Positions 44,717 through 53,805 are shown, counted from the first letter of the stretch. The stretch: 64,000 nt of DNA from Streptomyces sp. P3 (GCF_003032475.1 NZ_CP028369.1:7254001-7318000), one strand, 5' to 3'. Notes: generated by a model from the sequence alone, not told the origin. A program made the numbers and translations.

Positions 44717-45165
44717 GTGCCCACCAACTTTCTGAGCGAGGAACAGCGCAGGCGCTTCGGCCACTTCACCGAGGACCCGGACGAGGGACAGCTCGCCGGG
44801 TCCTTCTTGCTGGATCAGACCGCGCGCCGCAGGGCGATGGCCACCCGCTGCGCGCGGAACCGGATCGGCTGGGCTGTCCAGCTCGGCACCATCCGCTACC
44901 TGGGCACCTTCCTGAACAACCCCGAAGAGGTGCCCGCCGGGGTGGTCGCCTGGTTCGCGCTCGCCCGCTGGCTGTACCAGCGGGCCTGGATCGGCAACGA
45001 ACGCCCCACCCTGCTGCTCGACCTCGCGACCAAACGCCTGGTGGACAAGAAGGTGGTGCTGCCCGGGGTGACCGTGCTGGAACGGCTGGTCTCCGGCAAC
45101 CGCGAGCGGGCCGAGAAACGCCTGTGGGCCACCCTCGCCGCGGTGAAGGTGGGCTCGGGGTCGGC
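44717..45165 (+). pseudogene. tnpA: Tn3-family transposase remnant with internal deletion
   Basis: From GTG 44717 (after AAGGAG): FLSEEQRRRFGHFTEDPDEG, ARRRAMATRCARNRIGWAVQ, LGTIRYLGTFLNNPEEVPAG is the N-terminal DUF4158 part of Tn3-type transposases. The next residues, AWFALARWLYQRAWIGNERP, TLLLDLATKRLVDKKVVLPG, normally lie about 60-70 residues further on, so an in-frame internal deletion is likely. Homology ends near 45165; the DDE catalytic region is missing. Confidence 0.75.
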
Positions 45166-45252
45166 AGGACCGCGACGTTGTCCCCCGGCTGTCGCAGCTG
45201 TTCGTCCTCCCGTATCGACCCGCCCCGCGTCGCCGCCCGAACCGCCACCCCG

Positions 45253-45336
45253 CGCGTCATCGACGGCGGGGGCACCCTGAACGCAGGCACCTGGCGCGAC
45301 GCCGGATGGACCGTCCGCGCCCTCGGACGCCCCTGA
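45253..45336 (+). pseudogene. UDP-glucose dehydrogenase C-terminal scrap
   Basis: The frame RVIDGGGTLNAGTWRDAGWT, VRALGRP then TGA matches the usual last 25 residues of UDP-glucose 6-dehydrogenases (D-G-R/G ... W-R-x-A-G-W-x-x-R-A-L-G-R-P). Nothing upstream continues it. A second short fragment (HDASEIGARGRGHARAAN, VLAIMEAMAH) follows to 45449. Confidence 0.5.
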
Positions 45337-45486
45337 GCCGCGGTTTCGTCACCCGGCCCATGACGCCTCCGAAATCGGCGCACGCGGCCGGGGCCACGCC
45401 AGAGCCGCCAACAGCGTCCTGGCGATCATGGAAGCGATGGCACACTGATGGGCCCAACTTGCCCATTGCGCCCGGGAGATCACCTT

Positions 45487-45927
45487 ATGAACGCCACCCC
45501 CGCCGCCGACGCCCAGGGAGCCGAAACAGCCGGGGAACGTACCGGCGGCTGCCTGTGCGGCCGCATCCGCTTCACAACCCGAGGTCCGGCCGTCTTCCCC
45601 CACACCTGTGTCTGCCGCCACTGTCAAAAGCTCGGCGGCACACCAGTGATGTGGTGGGTGGGATTCGAGACGGTCACCTGGACCGGTGAGGGCGGCGAGC
45701 CAACCTGGTACGAGACCTTCGAAGGCGAGGCGAAACGCGGCTTCTGCCCGACCTGCGGCAGCCGCCTCGCGGCGATCGACAGCGACATCCCAGAGATTGG
45801 CATCAACGTCACCGCCCTCGACGACACCAGCGGCCCAGACCTCGTGCCGATCCACGCGTCCTTCCGCGACAACGCCGTGCACTGGCTGCTGTCGGTGCCG
45901 GAGACCGAGCACAGCACGGCCGGTTGA
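45487..45927 (+). CDS. GFA/CENP-V family protein
   Basis: 146 residues from ATG 45487 after GGGAG. GGCLCGRIRFTTRGPAVFPH, TCVCRHCQKLGG and FCPTCGSRLAA supply the six-to-seven zinc-binding Cys of the glutathione-dependent formaldehyde-activating fold. Members include S-hydroxymethylglutathione synthase, but most in Streptomyces have unknown substrates. A decayed relative lies at 46511. Confidence 0.82.
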   Translation: MNATPAADAQGAETAGERTGGCLCGRIRFTTRGPAVFPHTCVCRHCQKLGGTPVMWWVGFETVTWTGEGGEPTWYETFEGEAKRGFCPTCGSRLAAIDSDIPEIGINVTALDDTSGPDLVPIHASFRDNAVHWLLSVPETEHSTAG

Positions 45928-46235
45928 CCGCCCGTCCGCTGGTCGGCAACGTCACCTGCTCCCTCGATGGCCCCGGCCGGCATCCCGTTCTCGCCCGCGA
46001 GCAGGGCGCGAACTCCCGGGCCGGGGCCCGCCGCGGTCATGCTCAGCGCGGATGACGGAGAACTCTGCGAGTGCCGCGCGGCAGTCCAAGGACAGTCCAG
46101 GGGATGCTCAACCGGAGCGAGTCCAGAAAGGCGCTGGGCTACTTCCTAGACGAATTCTGGCCATCGATGCCTGCCGAGACGAAAGCGTGAGACCACGTCC
46201 CAGGACGTTGAGAATTCTGGACGGCTACGAAGAAT
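45928..46235. other. Gap, no gene seen
   Basis: About 308 bp between the GFA gene and a short AT-richer open frame. Only composition-driven shadow translations were seen; probably decayed sequence. Confidence 0.3.
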
Positions 46236-46397
46236 TTGCATGAGTGGAGCATCGGGTCCATCAGCGATGAATTGAGAGCCGCCCGCCACATGTTCCGCCG
46301 CATAGGGAAAATGCTCGGCACCGGGAACGCGAACCGGTTCATCAATTTCATCGAAGCGGCCTACATCACGCCGGTGAACAAGGCACAGTCGACCTGA
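46236..46397 (+). CDS. Short open frame, possible gene end
   Basis: 53 residues from TTG 46236: HEWSIGSISDELRAARHMFR, RIGKMLGTGNANRFINFIEA, AYITPVNKAQST. Base use is less GC-rich than its surroundings, and the sequence reads like a real helical protein. It may be the C-terminus of a lost gene rather than a whole one. Confidence 0.35.
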   Translation: MHEWSIGSISDELRAARHMFRRIGKMLGTGNANRFINFIEAAYITPVNKAQST

Positions 46398-46510
46398 CAG
46401 GAACTGCTCGTCCAGACCGTTGGGTGGCCGTCCCATCCCTTCCACAGCCACCACCGCGCGCCGCCATGCTGAGGAGGCACAAGTCGTGAACACAAGGACT
46501 TGACAGGGAA

Positions 46511-46831
46511 CTGTGCTCGTGCGAGCACTGCACGCGCCTGTCCGGTTCTCCCGCGATGGCCTGGGTCGGTTTCCACAGGGACGCCCTGAAGTGGACGGGC
46601 CAGGCAGGAGAGCCGGCCTACTTCTCCACTTGGCCGACTCTCCACCGAGGATCCTGCCAGCGCTGCCGCACCCAGCTCAACTCTGTCGCGGACGGCTCGG
46701 ACATGATCATGGTGACGATCTTCAGCCTCACCCGCAGCGCCGAACTGGTCCCGGTCGGACACAGCTACCGCGAGGCGGCGGCGCCCTGGATGACCATCAC
46801 ACTCGCGCCCGACCCGCAACGCAGCACGTGA
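46511..46831 (+). pseudogene. GFA-family gene lacking its N-terminus
   Basis: The frame CSCEHCTRLSGSPAMAWVGF, WTGQAGEPAYFSTWPTLHRG, SCQRCRTQLNSVADGS is a GFA domain from its second Cys pair onward. The first CxC block is missing, and there is an in-frame TGA just upstream. Only a CTG at 46511 could start it, so it is probably a remnant. Confidence 0.55.
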
Positions 46832-47126
46832 CGGTCGGCGGCTAGCCTCCACGCTTGACTCACGCGCTCATGGGATTGGCGGATCTGATAACCGACCCCC
46901 ACGACTGTGACCACCACTCATGAAGGCATACCGCCGTGTTGTGGTTCGAGCCCTGCGCCGGTTCCGATGACGGCCGCCGCTTCTACGCGTGCGATGGTCA
47001 CGCGGGGCTGTTCGCCCGGAGCGTGGCTTTCGCGTCGGCCGCAGGCGGAAAGGTCGTCTGAGAGAGGCTTTCCGTGCTCCCCGCCCTACTGTGGAAGGGC
47101 AATGATCTCTCCTGGGAGCACAACGA

Positions 47127-47657
47127 GTGACAGCGTCAATGGAGCGACTCTGCGACTGGGTCGTCAATAAGGACAAGGTCTGGGTGCACGGCGACCGGAT
47201 CACCGACGGCCACGTCGCTCTCGACATGCGCCTCACCCCAGGGCTCGACCCTGCCGAGGTCGGCAGGGACGGGCAGTGGGTCCTCCGCAAAGCGCAGCCC
47301 TCGCGCTGGGTGGCTGAGCAGCACCCCGACCTCTCAGACGTCATTCCTGACCAGGCCGACGGCGCGGACTGGAGCGAGGTCGCCTGGTCGGCCTGGGTGA
47401 CCCGCGGCCTGCGTATCGGCGCGCTGCGCGGCGCCGCGGTGGCAGTGGACCACGGATGGCTCTCTCGCCTCCAACCCGGCTACCGGATCGAGGGGGCTCC
47501 CGGACACGGGCTCCTGCGGATCGTGACCAAGAACCCCGAGCCGTCGCTGCTGTCGGGCGGTGCCGTGCACAGAACGGTGATCGGTGTCGTGATGCCCACG
47601 CCCATCGAGGGTTCGGGTGCTGTCCTTGAAGCCATCGTGCAGGACCTTGCCGGGTGA
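47127..47657 (+). CDS. Hypothetical protein
   Basis: 176 residues from GTG 47127, eight nt after GGGAG. MERLCDWVVNKDKVWVHG, ITDGHVALDMRLTPGLDPAE, WSEVAWSAWVTRGLRIGALR and LLSGGAVHRTVIGVVMPTPI. Mixed alpha/beta, no recognised family. Its TGA overlaps the next gene's ATG/GTG region, so it is coupled to the broken gene after it. Confidence 0.6.
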   Translation: MTASMERLCDWVVNKDKVWVHGDRITDGHVALDMRLTPGLDPAEVGRDGQWVLRKAQPSRWVAEQHPDLSDVIPDQADGADWSEVAWSAWVTRGLRIGALRGAAVAVDHGWLSRLQPGYRIEGAPGHGLLRIVTKNPEPSLLSGGAVHRTVIGVVMPTPIEGSGAVLEAIVQDLAG

Positions 47658-48117
47658 GTAAGCGGCCTCAGCTTCCAGGGGATCCCTCCGACCTGTACCT
47701 GCGCATCTCCTACGACGACGAGCTCTGGGACACCCCGCAGGCCGACACGCTGGAGCGGTGGAGTGTGTCCGTCCTCCATCGTCGGCGTGCGCACGACGGA
47801 GGCCAGGAGCCGGCGGCCACGGGCAACTGCGTCACCGTAGAGTGCCCCGCGTGCACGGTCGAGGACGCCACCGTGGGGTCGATGACGTTCTACCGGGTCC
47901 ACCTCGACCGCGGCCGGAATGCGTTCCGGTCTATGGAGCAAGAGTCGGAGGAGCTGTATTAGACCGCCCAGGTCCTCCTCGATCCCGAGACGGGCTCCGT
48001 CACCAGCGAAGTCAGCGAGCTGCTTGAGTACGTCGGCTCCGGGCTGCTCGTCGTGGACCGGGTGACCTTGGATCCACCATGGCGTGGGCACGGCCTGGCG
48101 GCCGTATTCGGCTGTGA
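47654..48117 (+). pseudogene. Acetyltransferase-like gene with in-frame TAG, truncated
   Basis: From 47654 (GTGA overlap) the frame runs to TAG 47960-47962. Without any shift it continues TAQVLLDPETGSVTSEVSEL, GLLVVDRVTLDPPWRGHGLA, which is GNAT-like (V-x-L-D-P-x-W-R-G-H-G-L). Similarity ends near 48117 where a DnaE2 fragment begins. So the gene carries a nonsense codon and has lost its 3' end. Confidence 0.55.
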
Positions 48118-48388
48118 GGCAAACTCGGCGGATTTGCCAAATACCTCCAGCGCCCGCCCACCGCGAACAGTGTCGCCTTCGGCGCACTGGAGGACGCGAG
48201 CGGCATGGTTAGCCTCGTCTTCTCCCCCACCGGTGCGGGAACGCTTCCGCCGCATCCTGCTGGAAGCCTCCGTCGTCCTCCTGGACGGGCACGTGGAGCG
48301 GTCGTACGGCGCGGTCAACGTCATCGTCCACCAGGCCGAGGCCATGGCGGTAGCGACGGCATCCCGCCCCCGTCCCCGACGGCGATAG
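48118..48388 (+). pseudogene. DnaE2 (error-prone polymerase) C-terminal remnant
   Basis: KYLQRPPTANSVAFGALEDA, SGMVSLVFSPTGAG, then, one frame over, RERFRRILLEASVVLLDGHV, ERSYGAVNVIVHQAEAMAVA. This is the C-terminal OB-fold end of DnaE2-type polymerases ('F-x-x-L-E-D-x-x-G-M-V-x-x-V-x-x-P'). A frameshift near 48240 separates the pieces and the rest of the gene is absent. Confidence 0.6.
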
Positions 48389-48409
48389 ACCCGGGCGGGA
48401 CTTCTCACG

Positions 48410-49735
48410 TCAGGGCGAGGCGGCGACCGACCGGGGAGCCATCAGGTCGGCGAACGGGGTGCGCACGTCGGGCGTCGTCAGCGGACTGATGTCGGCGCCG
48501 GCGTCCCGCGCGGCTCGGAGGACCGTGACGAGGTCTCCGCTGGCGATGGTTTCCACAGGGCACCGCTCGCACTCTCCGGTGCGGTCATGCCCGTTTGCGG
48601 CAGTCGACGCGGCGCGCGCGTGTGCGAACACCTCGGCCGGGCCGTCGGCGCGGACCGCGTACCAGGATCCCTGCTGCTCCGCGGGCAGGAGCGCCGCGGC
48701 GACGCCTGGGTACATCGGAAGGTGGATGCGGTCGTCGTGGACGCGGATCACGAAGACCTGGTCCAGGCTGTCGCAGCTGTCCGGCCCGGGCGCTTCCTGC
48801 TCAAGCCAGGCGATGGCCTGCGTGCGGCTGCCGGGGCCCCACAGGTACTCCGCCGGAAAGTGCGTGGTGGCGTTCCGGGCGTCGTACTCCATCAAATTGG
48901 GATCCTCTCGCTCCCCGGGCCAGAAGACCGCGCGCACGAGTACGAAGGTGAATCCGTCCTCCTCCGCTTGCTCCTGCTGGTCGGCGAGCTGGGCTGCGTG
49001 CCCGGCCCTCACGGAGCCGGTGGTGGTGTTCCACCGGATGGCGACCACGTCGCGCGGGATCGGTGCCGGGTAGAGCCGGCCTCCCGGTGTCGCGTGGCCC
49101 CACAAATGGTTGATGATCTCCGCGAGGTCGGACAGATCCCTGTATACGTCGACGGGAGTGAGGAGGTGGAACATGCCGTGGGCGGTGACGTTCCGCAGGT
49201 TCTTCTTCGCCCTCTCGATCCCGCGGTTTCGCTGGCCACGCAGCAGGCCCTCTCGCCGCGCCCACTTCAGCAGTCCGTCGAGCATTCCGTTGAACGGGGT
49301 CCAGGTGTTCGAACTGCCCATCCGCATCTCGGGCTTGCGGAGCCTCTTGTACTGATCGTGGAAGTCTGCATAGCTGGTGTAGGCGATCTGGCGCTCGCTG
49401 CCTGCCTGGTTCCGGGCGGTGATGGTGCCGTTGTGGTGGGCGGCGAACCGGTCCCGCAGCGCCTGCTCCAGCGTAAGTTTGGCGGCGTCCGAGACCAGCG
49501 TGAACAGGTCGTAGCACAACAGGCCGTGGGCGTAGCCGGCGCACAGCTGCTCGAACTTCTGGCGGGTCGTCTGTGCCACGTCGTCGGCGAGGACCAGGTT
49601 GCTGATCAGGCGCTGCTGATAGTCCGCGGCGTCCTGGGGCCGCATGGGTCCGCCGAGGCCGAACGGCGTGAAATGCAGGACGCGCGGGTCCACGGCCTGG
49701 AGCGCGGCGAGGGGGTCGTTGGTCGTCGAGGTCAC
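48410..49735 (-). CDS. Large hypothetical protein with HEPN-like motif
   Basis: 441 residues. Helical N-terminal half with LVLADDVAQTTRQKFEQLCA and AKKNLRNVTAHGMFHLLTPV. R-N-V-T-A-H fits the R-x4-6-H motif of HEPN nucleases, in a helix preceded by a basic segment. The C-terminal part is alpha/beta (FVIRVHDDRIHLPMYPGVAA) and includes GECERCPVETIASGD with a Cys pair. HEPN domains often act in RNA-targeting defence, but the motif is short and the rest is unrecognised. Confidence 0.55.
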   Translation of the reverse strand: MTSTTNDPLAALQAVDPRVLHFTPFGLGGPMRPQDAADYQQRLISNLVLADDVAQTTRQKFEQLCAGYAHGLLCYDLFTLVSDAAKLTLEQALRDRFAAHHNGTITARNQAGSERQIAYTSYADFHDQYKRLRKPEMRMGSSNTWTPFNGMLDGLLKWARREGLLRGQRNRGIERAKKNLRNVTAHGMFHLLTPVDVYRDLSDLAEIINHLWGHATPGGRLYPAPIPRDVVAIRWNTTTGSVRAGHAAQLADQQEQAEEDGFTFVLVRAVFWPGEREDPNLMEYDARNATTHFPAEYLWGPGSRTQAIAWLEQEAPGPDSCDSLDQVFVIRVHDDRIHLPMYPGVAAALLPAEQQGSWYAVRADGPAEVFAHARAASTAANGHDRTGECERCPVETIASGDLVTVLRAARDAGADISPLTTPDVRTPFADLMAPRSVAASP

Positions 49736-49877
49736 CGGTGCGGCCCTCCAGATGTGAATGTGGCGAACCTAGAAGGATCGGGCAGGGAAAGGGGACCGCG
49801 CAACCCGATTGGTTCGGCTCGCCGACCACGGACGGGAGGGACCGGCCTTGCCGTGGCCGGACGTAGGATCCTTCGAC

Positions 49878-50117
49878 GTGACCGCTATTTCGTTCGATGA
49901 CCTGATCGACCTGGAGCGCGCTGCCGTCGAGGCGAACGACGCGGTCAAGGACCTGCCCTACAGCGCGGAGTCGTGGAAGCCCTGGTTCGACGCCTCCGCG
50001 GAGTTCCAGATGAAGGTGACGGCGTACGCAAAGGCGGAGGGCAAGGACCGGGTCTCGGTCGAGATGGACGTGAAGAAGGCTGTCCGGCACCCGGTGTCGA
50101 TCGGGGATGCCGCGTAG
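49878..50117 (+). CDS. Small acidic protein
   Basis: 79 residues from GTG 49878: ISFDDLIDLERAAVEANDAV, WFDASAEFQMKVTAYAKAEG, VSVEMDVKKAVRHP. A two-helix small protein type that I recognise from Streptomyces as a conserved hypothetical. TAGGAT ends seven nt before the GTG, so the mRNA may be leaderless. Confidence 0.65.
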   Translation: MTAISFDDLIDLERAAVEANDAVKDLPYSAESWKPWFDASAEFQMKVTAYAKAEGKDRVSVEMDVKKAVRHPVSIGDAA

Positions 50118-50186
50118 ACCGGCGCGTTGCGGGGTCCTACGGAGCCAGAGGTCCGCACCGGCGGATGGCGGCCATAGGCTTCCCCC

Positions 50187-51368
50187 ATGAGTACGGTGCG
50201 TGCCCGGGTGTGGCGTTTCACGGTTGAGAAGGGCATGGCTGGCGCTGACGCTGTCCAGGCCGTCGAGATCGGGCAGGGCTCTCTGCCGGTGTCGTTGGCT
50301 GCTGTGGTCAACATCAACGCCCTTGCCTGCGACCTGCGCAAGACGGTCGATCAGCGTGTGCGCGACCACGAGATCAGCCTCCTGCTCAGCTATATCGCCG
50401 GCAGCCCGGGTACTGGCCCGCTCGGGGTCGACTGCCCCGCCCTCGACTCCAGCTCCCTCCACATCCGGCGCTTCGTCAGCGAGTGCACCGGCCTTGGGGT
50501 GATGACCGCTGTCAGCGAGGCCCTTTTCGACTGGGAGCCAGGGGCCAACGGGCTCAGGAGCGTCGACGTCCTGCCCGGGAAACTAGTCGGCACCTACGCG
50601 AAGAAGGGTGTGCGGCCGGACCTGCTGTACGACCTTGCCGCCGGTCCGCTCGCCGGAGAGGCGCGGGGCCGCCGCCGCGACCACCAGCAGATGTTCCCTG
50701 CCGGCAAAGGCACCCAGCCGCAGAAGACCCGCTTGGAGAAGCTCGCGCAGTGGTCCGTCGACCACGACGATCACGCCTACTTCATGAGCTGGGTCTGGCT
50801 CGGCACGGGCGGCGTCTACGTCGACATCTTCCTCCCCGACGACTCCCCGGCCACGGCCGGGCTCAGCACTGGGTGGATCGACACCCCGGGCGGCGCAACT
50901 CCCTGGCGATTCCGTGTTCCCCGGCCCGATCCCCGCCGACGCCCGAACCTGGAACCGGAGGAACCCCTCCTGAACTGGCCTGATGACATACCCGAGTCCA
51001 GCGGTGAGGGTCCGGCCGATGGAGCCGGGGCCTACCCTGAGGCGGCGATCAGGCGGGCCGAACCGCTGGTCGAAGCAGCCATGAACCGGTCCTTCGGCCG
51101 TGAGGACACACTCGGTACGTTCTCCGGCGTTGAGGTCCGCGGCCGGTGGATCCGCGGCGATGCTGTCGGCCCGGCACGCCACGAGGTGCTGCTCGGCGTC
51201 CTGGGAGAGCGCCTGCCCCTGGACCACAGGGCCCAGCGCCGCCGGCTGGACTCTCCAACGGCTGACCGGCTCGACGCGTTCCTCGAAGGCCGCCTCCTCA
51301 CCATCGTGCATCCGGTCGACAGCCCGCGGCCGAGCTGGAACCGGATCCAATCAGAGTTGCTGGAGTAG
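50187..51368 (+). CDS. Hypothetical protein with PD-(D/E)XK-like motif
   Basis: 393 residues from ATG 50187. Residues about 130-160 read VGTYAKKGVRPDLLYDLAAG, PLAGEARGRRRDHQ: P-D followed 13 residues later by E-x-R, a near match to the PD-(D/E)XK nuclease core with Lys replaced by Arg. WLGTGGVYVDIFLPDDSPAT lies further on. The remainder is not recognised. Could be an endonuclease-like stress or defence protein. Confidence 0.6.
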   Translation: MSTVRARVWRFTVEKGMAGADAVQAVEIGQGSLPVSLAAVVNINALACDLRKTVDQRVRDHEISLLLSYIAGSPGTGPLGVDCPALDSSSLHIRRFVSECTGLGVMTAVSEALFDWEPGANGLRSVDVLPGKLVGTYAKKGVRPDLLYDLAAGPLAGEARGRRRDHQQMFPAGKGTQPQKTRLEKLAQWSVDHDDHAYFMSWVWLGTGGVYVDIFLPDDSPATAGLSTGWIDTPGGATPWRFRVPRPDPRRRPNLEPEEPLLNWPDDIPESSGEGPADGAGAYPEAAIRRAEPLVEAAMNRSFGREDTLGTFSGVEVRGRWIRGDAVGPARHEVLLGVLGERLPLDHRAQRRRLDSPTADRLDAFLEGRLLTIVHPVDSPRPSWNRIQSELLE

Positions 51369-51464
51369 ACAGGCCGCAGGTCCGGCCCGACGTCGCGAGG
51401 CTCGCGGAGGCGATCAAACGCCCATAACGCGGTCGGGGCCGCCCCGCGGCCAGGAGACCTGGAT

Positions 51465-51822
51465 TCAGTGGGCCCGCCGCACGCGCGTCGCCCTCCGTCA
51501 CTCCAGCGGCCGCAGCAGAGTCGACGCTGCTGCGGCCGGGCAGGAGCTTCTCCGCGCACGCGACGAAGCGCTGGTCGGGGCAGGGACAGCCTGGCAGGCC
51601 CGGATCCAGGTCATGAACCTCCATCAGACCAAGGGCCGGGAAGCCGACACCACGATCTTGTTCCTCGGAAGCAACGAGTTCCAGGGCTCCGAAGGGGAGC
51701 CGTACCCGACCGGCTCCGAGCTGCTGTACGTCGTCTTGACCCGCGCCAGGAACGGACACACCGCGTTGTTCCCCACCTGGTCCACGGTCTCTGGGAACCA
51801 CTTGTCGCGGCTCTGCGATTGA
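51465..51822 (+). pseudogene. UvrD-type helicase C-terminal remnant
   Basis: RIQVMNLHQTKGREADTTIL, FLGSNEFQGSEGEPYPTG, SELLYVVLTRARNGHTALF. H-Q-T-K-G-R-E (motif V) and Y-V-V-L-T-R-A-R (motif VI) are diagnostic of UvrD/Rep helicases. The N-terminal helicase domain is missing, so this is a fragment. Confidence 0.65.
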
Positions 51823-51868
51823 GGCGGCCGACGCGCACTGGTGACTCGGGTGAAAGGGACTAGAGAAC

Positions 51869-51900
51869 GGCGCTCACTCAAAGCAGGAGGGGTGAGCGCC
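51869..51900. terminator. Hairpin between convergent units
   Basis: GGCGCTCAC (51869-51877) and GTGAGCGCC (51892-51900) pair perfectly around a 14-nt loop. The site lies between the UvrD remnant and the end of the phosphotransferase gene, a natural place for a terminator. Confidence 0.55.
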
Positions 51901-51965
51901 ATCGCACGTCACGACCGGTCAGCCCCATGAGGTCCAACGGGGGCAACTCGGTGACGAGTGAGGTG

Positions 51966-52901
51966 TCAACGCAGGCGGTAGCCGAGGAGGGCGAGGCCGG
52001 CGGCTGCCGCGCGGCGTTGGTAGGCGCGCAGTCCGGGGGCGCCGGGGGGCGAGGGCCTGCGGGCGTTGCGGTGCCAGTGGCCGGTGAGCGCAGCGAGGAA
52101 CGCCGTGGTGGTGTCGGGACTGCTGGCGGTGGCGGGGTGGTCACGGAGCAGACGGGCGATGTCTGCGGGCGCGTGTCCGGCGAGGACGAGCTGCGGCGCG
52201 AGGGAAGCGGCGTCGATGCAGGCCGGGCCGGTGGTGGCGTGCGCCCAGTCCACGAAGGTCACACCCTGGTCGTGGTCGCGGACCATGTTGTCGGCCCGCA
52301 GGTCGCCGTGGACGATGCGGGTGCCGCAGGCCAGGGCGGGCCAGGCCGCTTCCAGTTCGGCGAGCTGCGGCAGGTGGACGCGGGCGGCGGGGGCGAGGTC
52401 GTCCGGCGGATCGGCGGCAAGCTCGTCCCAGCCGTGCAGGGCCGCCGCCGTGGAGGGCACGGCGCTCACCGCCGCGGTGTACGGCGCGGGGGCGGGGCTG
52501 GAGGTGAGCTTGGCCAGCAGGTCCCAAGTCTGTTCGGCGTCGCCGGAGGCCGCAGAGAGGTCCGGGTGGGGTCCGTCGAGGTGGGCGATGACGACGGCGG
52601 TCCAGTCGGCGGCGCGGTGGATGCCCAGCAGGTCCGGGGCCGGAGCGCCACGCGGCAGAGTGTCGAGGACGGCCGCCTCGTGGAGGTTGGCGGCAGTGAG
52701 CGGGTCGTCGTCGGGGGCGGCCTTGACGAAGACCCGTCGGCCGCTGTCCAGGCGGAGGGCGGCGGCGAGCTGGTGGCCGAAGCCGCCGCCCGGGGTGACC
52801 GCGTCGGTGACGGGTGCGCCGAGGGCGGTTTCGAGGCGAGCGCGCAGCGGCGGGGGGACGTCAATCCATTGCAGACGGCCGCTGGTGGGCGGTACAGGCA
52901 T
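51966..52901 (-). CDS. Aminoglycoside phosphotransferase-family protein
   Basis: 311 residues. N-lobe: VTPGGGFGHQLAAALRLDSG, RRVFVKAAPDDDP (ATP Lys). Catalytic loop IVHGDLRADNMV (H-G-D-x-x-x-x-N) and metal site VTFVDWAHATTGP (D-W). These are kinase-like enzymes; substrates include aminoglycosides, homoserine and choline, so drug resistance cannot be assumed. ATG 52901 overlaps the TAA of the PPC gene by one base. Confidence 0.83.
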   Translation of the reverse strand: MPVPPTSGRLQWIDVPPPLRARLETALGAPVTDAVTPGGGFGHQLAAALRLDSGRRVFVKAAPDDDPLTAANLHEAAVLDTLPRGAPAPDLLGIHRAADWTAVVIAHLDGPHPDLSAASGDAEQTWDLLAKLTSSPAPAPYTAAVSAVPSTAAALHGWDELAADPPDDLAPAARVHLPQLAELEAAWPALACGTRIVHGDLRADNMVRDHDQGVTFVDWAHATTGPACIDAASLAPQLVLAGHAPADIARLLRDHPATASSPDTTTAFLAALTGHWHRNARRPSPPGAPGLRAYQRRAAAAGLALLGYRLR

Positions 52902-53233
52902 TAGGCGATGGGGATGGCGTAGGCGCGTGCGAAGTGGGTGCCGACGACGGCTTCGTGGAGGTGTCCGGCGATGGCGCGGTCGCCTTCGACGCCCATGACG
53001 ACGTGGAGGTGGACAAAGCCGTTGCGGATCTCGCCGGTGCCGGTCATCTCGCCGGGCAGGTCGTACTTCGTGATGTTGTCCTTGAGGGCGTCGCCTTCGG
53101 GCATGGTCGAGACGGTGAAGGAGTCGGCGGCCCCGATCAAAGAGACGATCGCCGCATCGGTGATGCCGGCCTCGGCGGCCTGGCGGCTCAACCCGTCGAC
53201 TAGCTCACCGGAGAAGACTTCAAAGACGATCAC
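52901..53233 (-). CDS. PPC/DUF296 domain protein
   Basis: 110 residues from GTG 53233, six nt after GGAG. VIVFEVFSGELVDGLSRQAA, DAAIVSLIGAADSFTVSTM, then VHLHVVMGVEGDRAIAGHLH with the H-x-H and G-H-L metal-site residues of PPC domains. Trimeric PPC proteins bind DNA or metals. Translationally coupled (TAATG) to the phosphotransferase gene. Confidence 0.82.
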   Translation of the reverse strand: MIVFEVFSGELVDGLSRQAAEAGITDAAIVSLIGAADSFTVSTMPEGDALKDNITKYDLPGEMTGTGEIRNGFVHLHVVMGVEGDRAIAGHLHEAVVGTHFARAYAIPIA

Positions 53234-53467
53234 GCGTGACTCCGTCCGATCATGGGGCTCAGCTCCCGCAGCATGACTGAGGAGCACCAGCGGGCGCCAG
53301 CGGCACAGGGGTCGAGGGGCCTCTCTCGCAAAGCGAGCGGCGAGGAACTCCGCGCGGTGCGTGGTGTCTTGGGTGAAAGGGACTGAGGAATCCGCTTGTA
53401 TCCGTCCACTAAAGCACCCGCTGACGTGCAGTGATGTCTCGAAGGGGAGATTGAGGGGGCGGACGCC

Positions 53468-53671
53468 TTGAAGCGAAACCTCTGGACACTTGCACGCGAG
53501 TTACCAGGCCCTGCCGACGGGGGTGACACCGTGCACGAGGCCGGTATGGAATTCATAGCAGTGCGCTACGCGTTCCTCGGCATGGCGAGGAACGCGCTGG
53601 ACGACGTGGCCAGGCATGGCCAAAGCCTTCCCTCGTCCTGGTCCGATGCCCGTGATCAAAGATCAAGCTAA
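53468..53671 (+). CDS. Possible small protein
   Basis: 67 residues from TTG 53468: NLWTLARELPGPADGGDTVH, MEFIAVRYAFLGMARNALDD. It could be a genuine short helical protein or a remnant. The ribosome site is unremarkable and the C-terminus looks random. Confidence 0.3.
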   Translation: MKRNLWTLARELPGPADGGDTVHEAGMEFIAVRYAFLGMARNALDDVARHGQSLPSSWSDARDQRSS

Positions 53672-53805
53672 TGTCCCGCCCCACAAGTGCGTTGAAGAAG
53701 TCCAGCGAGGTGTCGGCGCCGAAGCCCCCTCGACGGCGGACGTGTTCGCGCCCCTCCCAGCGGAAAACCACGGGCGCACGCCGACGGCACGCGGGATCAT
53801 GAGAC

